A stretch of DNA of 64,000 nt, from NCBI RefSeq assembly GCF_000702425.1, contig NZ_JNIE01000002.1, positions 62,001-126,000 on the forward strand, read 5' to 3'. The notes under the pieces are model-generated. The model searched no databases and was not told where the DNA came from. It worked only from the letters and a program-made list of their open reading frames with translations. Positions 56,329-64,000 of this stretch are shown one piece after another (the first letter of the stretch is position 1; every line of letters begins with the position of its first letter). The position numbers and the translations under genes were made by a program. The stretch comes from Thermocrinis jamiesonii (GTDB lineage Bacteria > Aquificota > Aquificia > Aquificales > Aquificaceae).

Positions 56329-56734
56329 GCCAAAAACTCCTTTTCTTGCGGTGGACGGTATTGTTAGGGTTTGGAGTGGTAAGAGGTTCAAAGGGATAGT
56401 CCTTATAGAAAGGCATTATGAGCCTTATGGTTTTGCCCTTCCTGGTGGTTTTGTGGAGGTTGGGGAAAGGGTAGAGGAGGCAGTGCTAAGAGAAGTAAAG
56501 GAAGAAACGGGTTTGGATGCTAAGATCGTAAAGCTTTTGGGGGTTTACTCTGAGCCAAATAGGGACCCTCGCTTTCATGTGGTTTCTGTGGTTTTCGTTT
56601 TGGATGCGGAAGGAGAGCCAAAGGCTGGTGATGACGCAAAGAAGGTTATGGTTTTCCCTTTAGAACAAATACCTTTTGATAAAATAGTTTTTGATCACGC
56701 AAAAATACTTGAGGATTACCTTAGATGTTTGTAG
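56321..56734 (+). CDS. Nudix hydrolase
   Basis: A 137-residue Nudix protein. The box is G-x5-E-x7-REVKEETG ([24 protein letters not shown], about 46-69), with the metal-binding glutamates intact. Related small enzymes remove diphosphate from ADP-ribose or nucleotides; the substrate is unknown. It overlaps hisF by 8 bases and the next small gene by 10. Confidence 0.9.
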   Translation: MFEPKTPFLAVDGIVRVWSGKRFKGIVLIERHYEPYGFALPGGFVEVGERVEEAVLREVKEETGLDAKIVKLLGVYSEPNRDPRFHVVSVVFVLDAEGEPKAGDDAKKVMVFPLEQIPFDKIVFDHAKILEDYLRCL

Positions 56735-56955
56735 AGGAGCCTGTTCCGGAGGAAATAAAACAAAAGGTTTTGGAGAAGGTTTCAAACAGAAAGTTGGCAG
56801 AAGAAGCATTTAAATACATAAAACTGGTAAAAAAGGAAGACGGTAGCCTTTGGGTAAAAGAAGAGCTTCCGAACACCCAAAATCATGCCCTCATGTTTAT
56901 GGTGCTGGCGTGCGTGAATTACACCCAAAGGATACTTAGGGGTGAGGATATATGA
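56725..56955 (+). CDS. Small conserved protein of unknown function
   Basis: A 76-residue soluble protein, mostly helical, with VPEEIKQKVLEKVSNRKLAEEAFKYI and a C-terminal helix NHALMFMVLACVNYTQRILRGED. I do not recognise the family. It overlaps the Nudix gene by 10 bases and ends one base before the convergent mutS stop. Confidence 0.6.
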   Translation: MFVEEPVPEEIKQKVLEKVSNRKLAEEAFKYIKLVKKEDGSLWVKEELPNTQNHALMFMVLACVNYTQRILRGEDI

Positions 56956-56956
56956 A

Positions 56957-59503
56957 CTAAGGATTGATCTTTGATGTTAATTTTTCTTTGAGCTCTGCAA
57001 GTATAAGAAGTGCTTTAAGGGGTGTAAGATTAGCTATGTCCAACCTTTCTAAGCTTTCCAAAACTTCCTTATAGATCATCTCCTCCTCTAATCTTTTTGA
57101 GTCTTCATAGACCTTTTCTAAAATAGGTAAAGTTCTGTCAAAGCTTGCTAAAATTTCCTGGCTTCTGAGGATGATCTCATCCGGAAGACCTGCCTTCTTT
57201 GCGACGTATATTCCAAAACTGCCCTTTGCACTTCCCTTCCTTAGGGTGTATAAAAAGTTTATCTCCTGCTTTCCTTCGGAGACCGCCATATGGTAGTTTT
57301 TGATCTGCGGAAAATCTTCCTCCAGGCTTGTAAGTTCCAAGTAGTGTGTCGCTACTAAGGTGCGCGCCTTTACTTTCTTTGCTATATACTCAACGATAGC
57401 CTTTGATATGGCTATGCCATCGTAGGTGGATGTGCCCCTTCCTACTTCGTCTAAAATGATAAGGCTTCTCTCATTTGCAGAGTTCAAGATGGCAGAAACC
57501 TCCATCATCTCGTTCATAAAGGTGGATACTCCCAAAGCTAATATATCCCCTGAACCAATCCTTGCGTGGATAGAAGACACCAAACCTATGCGTGCGCTTT
57601 TGCATGGAAGAAAAGAACCCATGTGAGTCAGAAGAACCAAAATGGCAACCTGCCTTATGTAACTTGACTTTCCCGCCATGTTCGGTCCTGTGATTATGTG
57701 TATAAGGCTTTGTTCGTCCATGTATGTGTCGTTTGGCACATAGTCTTTAACAAAGTGTTCTATCACCGGATGCCTTCCTTCTTCTATTTGTATGATCTTG
57801 TCTTTGGAAAGTTCAGGCTTTTTCCATCCTTTCTCTAAGGCTATCTGTGCCAAACTTTGAATGTAATCTAATTCTGCGATGTGCTGAGCGTTTCTGTGGA
57901 CCCTGTGTATGTTTTCTAAAACCCTTTCCCTTAGGTCTAAAAACAGCTGATACTCTATCTCGTTTGCCCTGCTTGCGGCAGAGATGATTTTTTCTTCCAA
58001 CCTCTGGAGCTCTTCTGTAGTAAATCTCTCTGAGTTAGATAGGGTTTGTCTGCGCCTAAAGTAGCTTGGCACGTATCTTAGGTTCGGCTTTGTTACCTCT
58101 ATGTAGTATCCCATAACTTTGTTGTAGCCTATCTTTAGACTTTGTATGCCTGTTTCTTTTCTCAATCTTTCTTCGTATTCCCTTAAGATTGTTTCTGTTT
58201 TGTCCCTTAGGTTTCTTAGCTCATCCAACTGCTGATGGACACCTTCCTTTATAAGCCCACCTTCTTTTAGGTGTATGGGCGGATCATCCACCAAAGTTTT
58301 TTCTATGTCCTGATAGATGTCATCTAAGTCTTCTAAACTGTGAAATAGATCTTTTAGAAGTTCTGACTGGCAGTGTTCCAAAATATTTTTTGTTTCCTGC
58401 AAAAGTTTTAGCGCCTTTTTGAGCAATGCAAATTCCCTTGGAGTGGCTACATTGCCACTAATACGTGAGGCAAGTCTTTCTAAATCTGGCATGTTTTCAA
58501 GCTTGGATCTTATACTCTTTAAAAGCTCTCTGTTTTCCAACAGCTCTTCAACCGCTTGTTGAACCTTTTTTATGTCTTCTTCCCTGAGAAAGGGATGGGT
58601 GATCCTAAACTTCAGGCGTCTTCTTCCCATACCGGTAAGGGTCCTGTTTATAACGCCAAAAAGGGAGAGGTCTTCCCTTCCTTCGTAGCTTTCCAAAAGT
58701 TCAAGCCCCCTTCTGGTGCGATAGTCTATAGCAACATAACCCTCTCCTGCATAGGGTTTAGGCTTTTGCACATAGGGGGTAAAGCCCTTCTGTGTTCTCT
58801 TCAGGTAAAGATAGGCTACACCACAAGGTATTAAAAACTCTTCCTCTTCAAATCCTAAACCTGACCAGTGGAAGATGTTAAAGTCTTTTTTTATAAGTTC
58901 AAGACCCGCTTGGATGTCTTCTTCGGTGTATAGAGTGAAAAAACTTTTTAGAATCTTCTGCGTACTGTCGTCTACCTTTTCATGGGTCAAAATCTCCTTT
59001 GGCTGAAACTTCAAAAGGAACTCCAGATAGTTGTCCTTGTTGAACCTTCCTACCAAAAATTCACCGGTGGATGGACTAAGGTAAGAGCAATAAACCTTCT
59101 GTCCTTTTCGGTATACACAAGCTAAACCTGTAAGATCTTTCTCAAAGTAAGTGCCGGGCGTTAGAACCCTTACGACGTCCCTTTTTACCACCCCTTTGGC
59201 TTGGGATGCATCTTCTAACTGCTCGCATATGGCAACCTTATACCCACGACTTACAAGCTTTGATATGTAAGACTGGGATGCGTGGTAGGGGACTCCGCAC
59301 ATGGGAATCCTTTCCTTACCCTTCCCAGCAGGTCTTGAAGTTAGTACAAGCCCAAGCTCTTTTGAACCGATTATCGCATCCTCGTAAAACAGCTCGTAAA
59401 AATCTCCAAGACGGAAAAAAAGCAAACAATCCGCATACTGTCTTTTTAGGGCATGATACTGAGAAAGCATCGGAGTTAGGTCTTCACTTTGCATATTCCA
59501 CAT
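56957..59503 (-). CDS. mutS: DNA mismatch repair protein MutS
   Basis: Recognises mismatches. It has 848 residues: the mismatch-reading motif [11 protein letters not shown] (about 28-38, Phe-x-Glu nearby), connector, lever and clamp domains, then the ATPase with Walker [14 protein letters not shown] (about 606-618), [13 protein letters not shown] and TLVATHY. The start may be ATG 59503 or 59494. It overlaps rny by 20 bases. Together with MutL and MutS2 the window holds three mismatch-repair family members. Confidence 0.97.
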   Translation of the reverse strand: MWNMQSEDLTPMLSQYHALKRQYADCLLFFRLGDFYELFYEDAIIGSKELGLVLTSRPAGKGKERIPMCGVPYHASQSYISKLVSRGYKVAICEQLEDASQAKGVVKRDVVRVLTPGTYFEKDLTGLACVYRKGQKVYCSYLSPSTGEFLVGRFNKDNYLEFLLKFQPKEILTHEKVDDSTQKILKSFFTLYTEEDIQAGLELIKKDFNIFHWSGLGFEEEEFLIPCGVAYLYLKRTQKGFTPYVQKPKPYAGEGYVAIDYRTRRGLELLESYEGREDLSLFGVINRTLTGMGRRRLKFRITHPFLREEDIKKVQQAVEELLENRELLKSIRSKLENMPDLERLASRISGNVATPREFALLKKALKLLQETKNILEHCQSELLKDLFHSLEDLDDIYQDIEKTLVDDPPIHLKEGGLIKEGVHQQLDELRNLRDKTETILREYEERLRKETGIQSLKIGYNKVMGYYIEVTKPNLRYVPSYFRRRQTLSNSERFTTEELQRLEEKIISAASRANEIEYQLFLDLRERVLENIHRVHRNAQHIAELDYIQSLAQIALEKGWKKPELSKDKIIQIEEGRHPVIEHFVKDYVPNDTYMDEQSLIHIITGPNMAGKSSYIRQVAILVLLTHMGSFLPCKSARIGLVSSIHARIGSGDILALGVSTFMNEMMEVSAILNSANERSLIILDEVGRGTSTYDGIAISKAIVEYIAKKVKARTLVATHYLELTSLEEDFPQIKNYHMAVSEGKQEINFLYTLRKGSAKGSFGIYVAKKAGLPDEIILRSQEILASFDRTLPILEKVYEDSKRLEEEMIYKEVLESLERLDIANLTPLKALLILAELKEKLTSKINP

Positions 59504-61151
59504 GCCTTGTCTCCCTAATAACCACCACCTTTATCTGACCTGGAAACTCAAGCTCCTCTTCTATCTTCTTTGCAATGTCCTTTGATAGTTGATAGGCTTC
59601 TTCGTCGCTTATCTCCTCCGGATTTACTATAACCCTTACCTCTCTTCCCGCTTGGATTGCGTAAGCGTTTGCCACACCTTTGAAGGACTTTACAATTTGC
59701 TCAAGCTTTTCCAATCTCTTCAAATAGGCTTCTAAGGTTTCTCTCCTTGCACCAGGTCTTGCAGCAGATAAAGCATCTGCAGCACACACCAGGGCTACCT
59801 CTGGATATCTGACAGGTTCCTCGTTGTGGTGCGCCTTTATGGCATTAAGCACTGGATCAGGTTCTCCATAGCGTTTGCAAAGTTCTATGCCTATGTCTGT
59901 GTGAGAACCACCAAGTTCGTGAGATACAGCCTTACCAATATCATGAAGAAGCCCTGCCCTCCTTGCCATCTTAGCATCCAATCCAAGCTCTTCCGCCAAC
60001 AACCCTGCAATGTATGCGACTTCCTTTGAGTGCAAAAGCACGTTCTGAGAGTAACTGGTCCTATAGTAGAGCTTTCCGATGTAGTAGTAAAGTCCTGGGT
60101 TTATGTCGTATAGCCCAAGCTCTATGCACGCTTCCTCTCCAGCCTTTTTTATCTTCTCGTCTATCTCCTTCTTAACTTCATTCACCACCTCTTCTATCCT
60201 GGCAGGGTGTATTCTACCATCCTCTATTAGCCTTTCTAAAGCTTCCTTTGCTATTTCTCTTCTGAGAGGGTCAAAGCAGGATATGGTAACTATGTCTGGT
60301 GTGTCGTCAATGATGAGGTCTACACCTGTTAATTGTTCAAAGGTCCTTATGTTTCTACCTTCCCTTCCTATTATCCTTCCTTTAAAGTCGTTGGAAGGAA
60401 GTTCTACAGTGACAGTGGTGTAATTTACAGCTATCTCCGGTGCCAGTCTTTGGATAGCGGTAGTTATGATCCTCTTTGCACGCAAATCTGCCATTTCCTT
60501 TGCTTCTTCCTCTATCCTCTTGGCTATTTTTATAGCTTCTATCCTTGCAGACTCCTCCGTCCTTCTTAAGATCTCTGCTCTGGCTTCTTCCATCGTCATA
60601 TTCGCTATTCTTTGAAGCTCAAGCAATTCCTTTTCCTTCAGTCCTTGAACTTCCCTTTCTAATTCTTGAATCTCTTTGATTTTGTTTTCTAAATCCTTCT
60701 GAGCCTTTTCTACTTGCCTTTCCAAATCCCTTAGCTCCTTTTCTCTTTTGTAAAGCTCTTCTTCTCTTCTTTCAAGGACCTCAAACCTTCTTTCTATGGT
60801 CTGTTCCTTTTGGATCAAGGATTGCTCCCTTTGATTTAAGGCTTGCTCTGCAGTTCTTATTTTCTGTTCAAGCTCCTGTTCCTTTTTTTCAAGCTCTGAT
60901 CGCTTTTGGGCCAACTGTTGTTCTATTTCCCTTCTTCTCTCTTCCGCTTCCTGTCTAATCCTGTGGGCTTCTTCCCTTGCAAGGTTTATGATCTTTTCGT
61001 ATTCCCTTTGGGCACTTTCCAAAAGCCTTCGCACCTCTTCCGATTGTGTGGGCACCTGCGTAGGTTTTTTTCTAAAAAGGAAAAGACCTATAACAATTCC
61101 AACAGCTAAGAATAATAAAGCTAATAAAAAAATCAGCACGTTTTCACCCAT
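59484..61151 (-). CDS. rny: Ribonuclease Y
   Basis: Membrane-anchored endoribonuclease that initiates mRNA decay. It has 555 residues: one N-terminal helix (about 5-26), a long coiled coil (about 35-205, rich in Glu/Arg/Gln), a KH domain ([19 protein letters not shown], about 256), and an HD domain with [12 protein letters not shown] and GLLHDIGKA. It overlaps mutS by 20 bases and follows ygfA by 4 bases. Confidence 0.97.
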   Translation of the reverse strand: MGENVLIFLLALLFLAVGIVIGLFLFRKKPTQVPTQSEEVRRLLESAQREYEKIINLAREEAHRIRQEAEERRREIEQQLAQKRSELEKKEQELEQKIRTAEQALNQREQSLIQKEQTIERRFEVLERREEELYKREKELRDLERQVEKAQKDLENKIKEIQELEREVQGLKEKELLELQRIANMTMEEARAEILRRTEESARIEAIKIAKRIEEEAKEMADLRAKRIITTAIQRLAPEIAVNYTTVTVELPSNDFKGRIIGREGRNIRTFEQLTGVDLIIDDTPDIVTISCFDPLRREIAKEALERLIEDGRIHPARIEEVVNEVKKEIDEKIKKAGEEACIELGLYDINPGLYYYIGKLYYRTSYSQNVLLHSKEVAYIAGLLAEELGLDAKMARRAGLLHDIGKAVSHELGGSHTDIGIELCKRYGEPDPVLNAIKAHHNEEPVRYPEVALVCAADALSAARPGARRETLEAYLKRLEKLEQIVKSFKGVANAYAIQAGREVRVIVNPEEISDEEAYQLSKDIAKKIEEELEFPGQIKVVVIRETRHVEYAK

Positions 61152-61155
61152 CTTC

Positions 61156-61716
61156 CTACCTCCTGTAAAAGATTCCTTCTTCGGTCAAAACCGCATCTAC
61201 CCTTTGATCCCAAGGGTCGCAGGGGATCTTTTCAAGGACCTGAAAGCTAAAGGCTACTCCCACCTTCAAACCCTTTACCCTCCCCAGTATCCTATCGTAA
61301 TAGCCCTTTCCCATACCCAGCCTACAGCCTCTTTTGTCAAAGGCAACTCCGGGAATAAAGGCCAGTTCTATCTTTTCTGGATCTACCTCTTCGCACTCTG
61401 CGGGCTCAAGAATACAAAAACTACCGGCGCTGAGCGTTTCAGTGGAATGAACTCTGCAGAGCTTTAAGCTGTTGCCCACAACTTTGGGTAAAACGAGATC
61501 CTTTCCAGACTTGAGTATTTCGTCAAACATCGGAGAAATGTCTGGCTCTCCATCAAAGGGACAGAACGCTAAGATCACTTTAGCGTCGCCTAAAATACCG
61601 AAAGTTTTTATGTTTTCCAAAATCCTTTGGGAAAGTATGCGGTGCTCGTCAGTTGGTAATCCCCTTCTTAAACTTCTGATTGTATTTCTAAGTTCTTTTT
61701 TGCTTAGAGTTTTCAT
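61156..61716 (-). CDS. ygfA: 5-formyltetrahydrofolate cyclo-ligase
   Basis: ATP-dependent ring closure of 5-formyl-THF to 5,10-methenyl-THF. It has 186 residues with [55 protein letters not shown] (about 132-155) and ending with [17 protein letters not shown]. It lies directly after the 6S RNA element, the arrangement known from enterobacteria (ssrS-ygfA). AGGAGG lies 6 bases before the ATG but inside a hairpin (61723-61738). Confidence 0.95.
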   Translation of the reverse strand: MKTLSKKELRNTIRSLRRGLPTDEHRILSQRILENIKTFGILGDAKVILAFCPFDGEPDISPMFDEILKSGKDLVLPKVVGNSLKLCRVHSTETLSAGSFCILEPAECEEVDPEKIELAFIPGVAFDKRGCRLGMGKGYYDRILGRVKGLKVGVAFSFQVLEKIPCDPWDQRVDAVLTEEGIFYRR

Positions 61717-61722
61717 CTTCCA

Positions 61723-61738
61723 CCTCCTGTTAAGGAGG
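61723..61738 (-). promoter_or_regulatory. Hairpin enclosing the ygfA ribosome-binding site
   Basis: Leftward, CCTCCT (61733-61738) pairs with AGGAGG (61723-61728) around the loop TAAC. The AGGAGG is the Shine-Dalgarno sequence of ygfA, 6 bases before its ATG. The stem would hide it at low temperature or in the free RNA. It lies just after the 3' end of the 6S RNA element. Confidence 0.6.
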
Positions 61739-61743
61739 GGAAG

Positions 61744-61915
61744 GCAAGAAAACCCACCCGGCCGTAGTGGAAGAGGCTTTGGTGGGCCCCGACATCAATA
61801 GGTGGGTGTCCTCCCAGGATGTCCTCGCTGGGACTATCCTGGAGCCCGGACTCCCTATAGCCTCACCTTGTGGACCCCAATTGTATCCTCTCCACTACAA
61901 GCGGGGCAGGCTTGC
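61744..61915 (-). ncRNA. ssrS: 6S RNA
   Basis: About 172 bases with a rod-like fold as in 6S RNA, which binds RNA polymerase holoenzyme. The closing arm pairs GCAAG with CTTGC and GUAGUGGA-GAGG with CCUC-UUCCACUAC (one bulge). A largely open middle follows. The far arm is a strong hairpin (61811-61844): CUCC-AGGAU-GUCC with GGAC-AUCCU-GGGAG, small bulges, loop near 61825-61830. The strand is chosen because ygfA lies downstream, as in many bacteria. No terminator was seen between it and ygfA. SRP RNA was considered, but its conserved apical loop is absent. Confidence 0.78.
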
Positions 61916-61916
61916 T

Positions 61917-64000
61917 TTACCTTAGGCTCACGTTAAACTCTTTCTTTAAGTCTTCCACCAACTTAAACACTATGCTGTTGGCTTCTTCGTCAGACATACT
62001 ACCTTTTGTGCTTCTCAAAAAGAGCCTAATACTGACACTTTTCTTGCCTTCCCCAAGCACTTCTTCGTTAGTCCATACGCTAAAAACGCTCAAATCTTCC
62101 ACCTCTTCCAGGTCTCTAATATATAAAATTAATTTATCCACCGATTGCCCTTTGTCCATAACCAGAGAAATGTCCCTAACCACAGGAGGATAATTGGAAA
62201 TGCTTTTATACTTAACCTTATTAGGTTGAAGCTTTTCAACTTCAAGTTCAGAGATCAGAACGCTACCTTTTATATCCAGCTCTTTCTGTATGAGTGGATG
62301 AAGAACCCCTAAAAATCCTACCCTTTGTCCTCCAACGATAAACTCTACCTGAAGGTTAGGATGCAGGAATGGATAGTTGGACCTTTGGGAAAAGTGCTCC
62401 ACGCTTATATAAGTTAGAAGGTCTGAAACCAAAGTCCTAAAGTCTTCCAAAGAGTGACTATCGCAGGACAAAAGCCCTAATCTTTTTTCTTCCCCGTTTT
62501 CAAAGAAAACTTTGCCTAACTCAAAGATGGCTACCTGTTGAACAAAGTTCTTCTTATTGTAAAGGCAAGATTTAATCAGAGAGGGAATTAAGGATGTGCG
62601 CAAAAACCTTTCGTTTTTTAGCAGAGGATTTGTTATTTCAATTTTTGGCGGTTCCAAGCCCAGGATCGTATAAAGCTCTAAGCTTTCGTAAGAAAAGTTA
62701 AGCACTTCAAAAAAACCTCTGGAAGACAAAAAGTTTCTTATTGTGCTTTCAAGTCTGTCAATTCTTTTTGCCTTAGAGGGGATAAATAAGGGCTCCTGCC
62801 TTAGGCTGTCATAGCCTTTAACCCTTATTAGCTCTTCCACCACATCTGCCTCTCCCTTTACGTCAAAGCTTCTAAAGGCGGGCACAAAAACATTCAAACC
62901 GCAGGTAGATTCAGAGCATTCAAAACCGAGCCTTTGTAAAACCCTAAGGGCAAACTCCTTGTCTAAGTCCTCTCCCGTATATCTTTTGTATTTTCCAAAA
63001 GATAGAAAGACCTTTAAAGCTTTGTATGGCTCAGGATATACGTCCCTTACCGCATTCACTTTGCCTCCAGCCAATCTTAGAATTAGTTCTGTAGCAATGT
63101 TTTGATAGCGCTTTAAGGCGTCAATGTCTACGTTCCTTTCAAACCTGTAGGAGCTTTCAGTTTGTATTCCCAAGCTTTTGGCAGATTTTCTGATTCTGTA
63201 TGGGTCAAAGTAAGCAGCTTCCAACAAAACGTTTGTGGTGTTTTTATCCACTGCACTGTCCAAACCACCAACCACACCCGCTATGGCTAAAGGCTTTTTG
63301 CTGTCTGCTATGATCAGGTTTTGTTCGGTTAGTTGTTTGTATGCACCCGTTAGCGTGTTTATACCTTCTCCCACCCTTGCACTTCTTACTACTATGTATC
63401 CTTCTATTTTGTCCCAATCAAAAGCATGAAGAGGTTGTCCCCTTTCCAGCATTATGTAGTTGGTTACATCCACCACGTTGTTTATACTCTTTATTCCACA
63501 CTGCCAGAGCCTTCTTTTTAGCCAAAGGGGCGCATCCTTTACCTTCACTCCCTTTATGAGAACCCCTCTGTATCTTTTACAATGCGGATCCTCTATCCTT
63601 ATGTCTAAGCTTCCAAAGTCCTCCAGCTGATATTCTTTTGTCTGCTTCATAGGGCGGTCAAAGAGTGCGGAAAGCTCTCTGGCAACGCCAATGACACTGA
63701 GAAGGTCACCTCTGTTTGGTGTGATCTCTATCTCCAATATTGGCTCTCCAAATCCAAGAACTTCCTTACCGGAGGTGCCCAAAGGATAGTCCTCATCAAC
63801 CTTTATAACTCCTTCTGAGCGGTCCTCCAAACCAAGCTCGGAAGCAGACAAAAGCATACCCTCTGAAACCACACCAAAAAATTCCTTCTCTTTGATAATT
63901 TTTCCTCCCACCTTTGCCCCCGGAAGGGCAACCAAAACACCCTCACCTTCTCTTAAACTTGTGTCTTTGGTTATTACCTGAAGCGCCCTATCTTCCCCTA
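61917..64000 (-). CDS. pheT: Phenylalanine-tRNA ligase beta subunit (partial, 5' end beyond the window)
   Basis: Beta subunit of the alpha2-beta2 synthetase. About 694 residues are visible and the frame is still open at 64000, so the N-terminus is missing; the full protein is usually 780-800 residues. The visible part starts in the tRNA-binding (EMAP-like) domain, GVLVALPGAKVGG. Then come the B3/B4 editing domain (VDVTNYIMLERGQPLHAFD), B5 and the catalytic-like core (EVLNFSYES), and the C-terminal ferredoxin-fold anticodon-binding domain (PPVVRDISLVMD). It ends just upstream of the 6S RNA. Confidence 0.96.
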   Translation of the reverse strand, partial: GEDRALQVITKDTSLREGEGVLVALPGAKVGGKIIKEKEFFGVVSEGMLLSASELGLEDRSEGVIKVDEDYPLGTSGKEVLGFGEPILEIEITPNRGDLLSVIGVARELSALFDRPMKQTKEYQLEDFGSLDIRIEDPHCKRYRGVLIKGVKVKDAPLWLKRRLWQCGIKSINNVVDVTNYIMLERGQPLHAFDWDKIEGYIVVRSARVGEGINTLTGAYKQLTEQNLIIADSKKPLAIAGVVGGLDSAVDKNTTNVLLEAAYFDPYRIRKSAKSLGIQTESSYRFERNVDIDALKRYQNIATELILRLAGGKVNAVRDVYPEPYKALKVFLSFGKYKRYTGEDLDKEFALRVLQRLGFECSESTCGLNVFVPAFRSFDVKGEADVVEELIRVKGYDSLRQEPLFIPSKAKRIDRLESTIRNFLSSRGFFEVLNFSYESLELYTILGLEPPKIEITNPLLKNERFLRTSLIPSLIKSCLYNKKNFVQQVAIFELGKVFFENGEEKRLGLLSCDSHSLEDFRTLVSDLLTYISVEHFSQRSNYPFLHPNLQVEFIVGGQRVGFLGVLHPLIQKELDIKGSVLISELEVEKLQPNKVKYKSISNYPPVVRDISLVMDKGQSVDKLILYIRDLEEVEDLSVFSVWTNEEVLGEGKKSVSIRLFLRSTKGSMSDEEANSIVFKLVEDLKKEFNVSLR

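Noticed and set aside
61744-61915. The structured RNA as SRP 4.5S RNA
   Set aside because: The conserved apical loop with GGAA...AGCA of SRP domain IV is not found. The long bulged rod and position upstream of ygfA fit 6S RNA better.

Overview
The window reads as a compact chromosome segment from a thermophilic, chemolithoautotrophic member of the Aquificaceae, most like the Hydrogenobacter/Thermocrinis group. The best marker is the pair at 6036-9426, which matches the two-subunit 2-oxoglutarate carboxylase (CfiA/CfiB) of the reductive TCA cycle. Supporting signs are a second biotin-dependent carboxyltransferase (pyruvate carboxylase type), a short MutL, a scattered atpG, a ribosomal cluster that begins abruptly at rplN, and very tight packing. 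No insertion sequence, prophage, CRISPR array or integrase was seen. No gap between genes reaches 300 bases; the largest, 61717-61916, holds a structured RNA that I call 6S RNA.

Layout. 1-266: start of a cytochrome c assembly protein, cut by the window edge. 277-5962: dxs, a cupin, a CopD-like membrane protein, mutS2 and divergent grpE. 6036-9855: osmC-cfiB-cfiA. 9968-15101: a TonB locus, with a TonB-dependent receptor and a 4Fe-4S membrane protein (split by an in-frame TAG) facing divergent exbB-exbD-tonB. 15126-20346: atpG, ftsY, lon, nth. 20333-24681: glcD, an unknown gene pair, rpmB, aroC, an MlaE-type permease and tRNA-Ala(GGC). 24690-27422: infC with a small membrane protein, then divergent rlmN and lepB. 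27412-40649: one long leftward transcription unit running rplN to rplQ through secY, adk, map, infA and rpoA, then yggT, tlyA and three uncharacterised genes. 40703-44137: hisH, dnaK, hslO. 44158-45945: a SulP anion transporter. 45951-51961: rimM, pycB, an orphan response regulator, a phosphoesterase, der and nadD. 52016-56955: a flavin oxidoreductase, a thioredoxin reductase-like protein, mutL, hisF, a Nudix hydrolase and a small protein. 56957-64000: pheT (cut by the edge), 6S RNA, ygfA, rny and mutS.

How the genes work together. The window combines carbon fixation (2-oxoglutarate and pyruvate carboxylation), information processing (ribosome, RNA polymerase alpha, SecY, FtsY, translation factors, mismatch repair), protein quality control (DnaK, GrpE, Hsp33, Lon) and one complete TonB-energised outer-membrane uptake system. 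Many genes overlap by 1-20 bases, and several convergent pairs overlap at their 3' ends.

Most interesting points. (1) A polyferredoxin next to the TonB receptor is interrupted by one in-frame TAG. (2) The tonB reading frame is broken by a T7 run just after an ATGA-coupled start. (3) The end of the ribosomal operon carries a protein built from a pseudo-receiver and a di-iron/metallo-beta-lactamase-like domain that has lost its metal ligands, next to a lone phosphohexomutase-like first domain. (4) Many start codons sit 6-10 bases after a TATAAT-like hexamer with no Shine-Dalgarno sequence, which suggests leaderless mRNAs. (5) 6S RNA lies upstream of ygfA, whose ribosome-binding site is enclosed in a hairpin.
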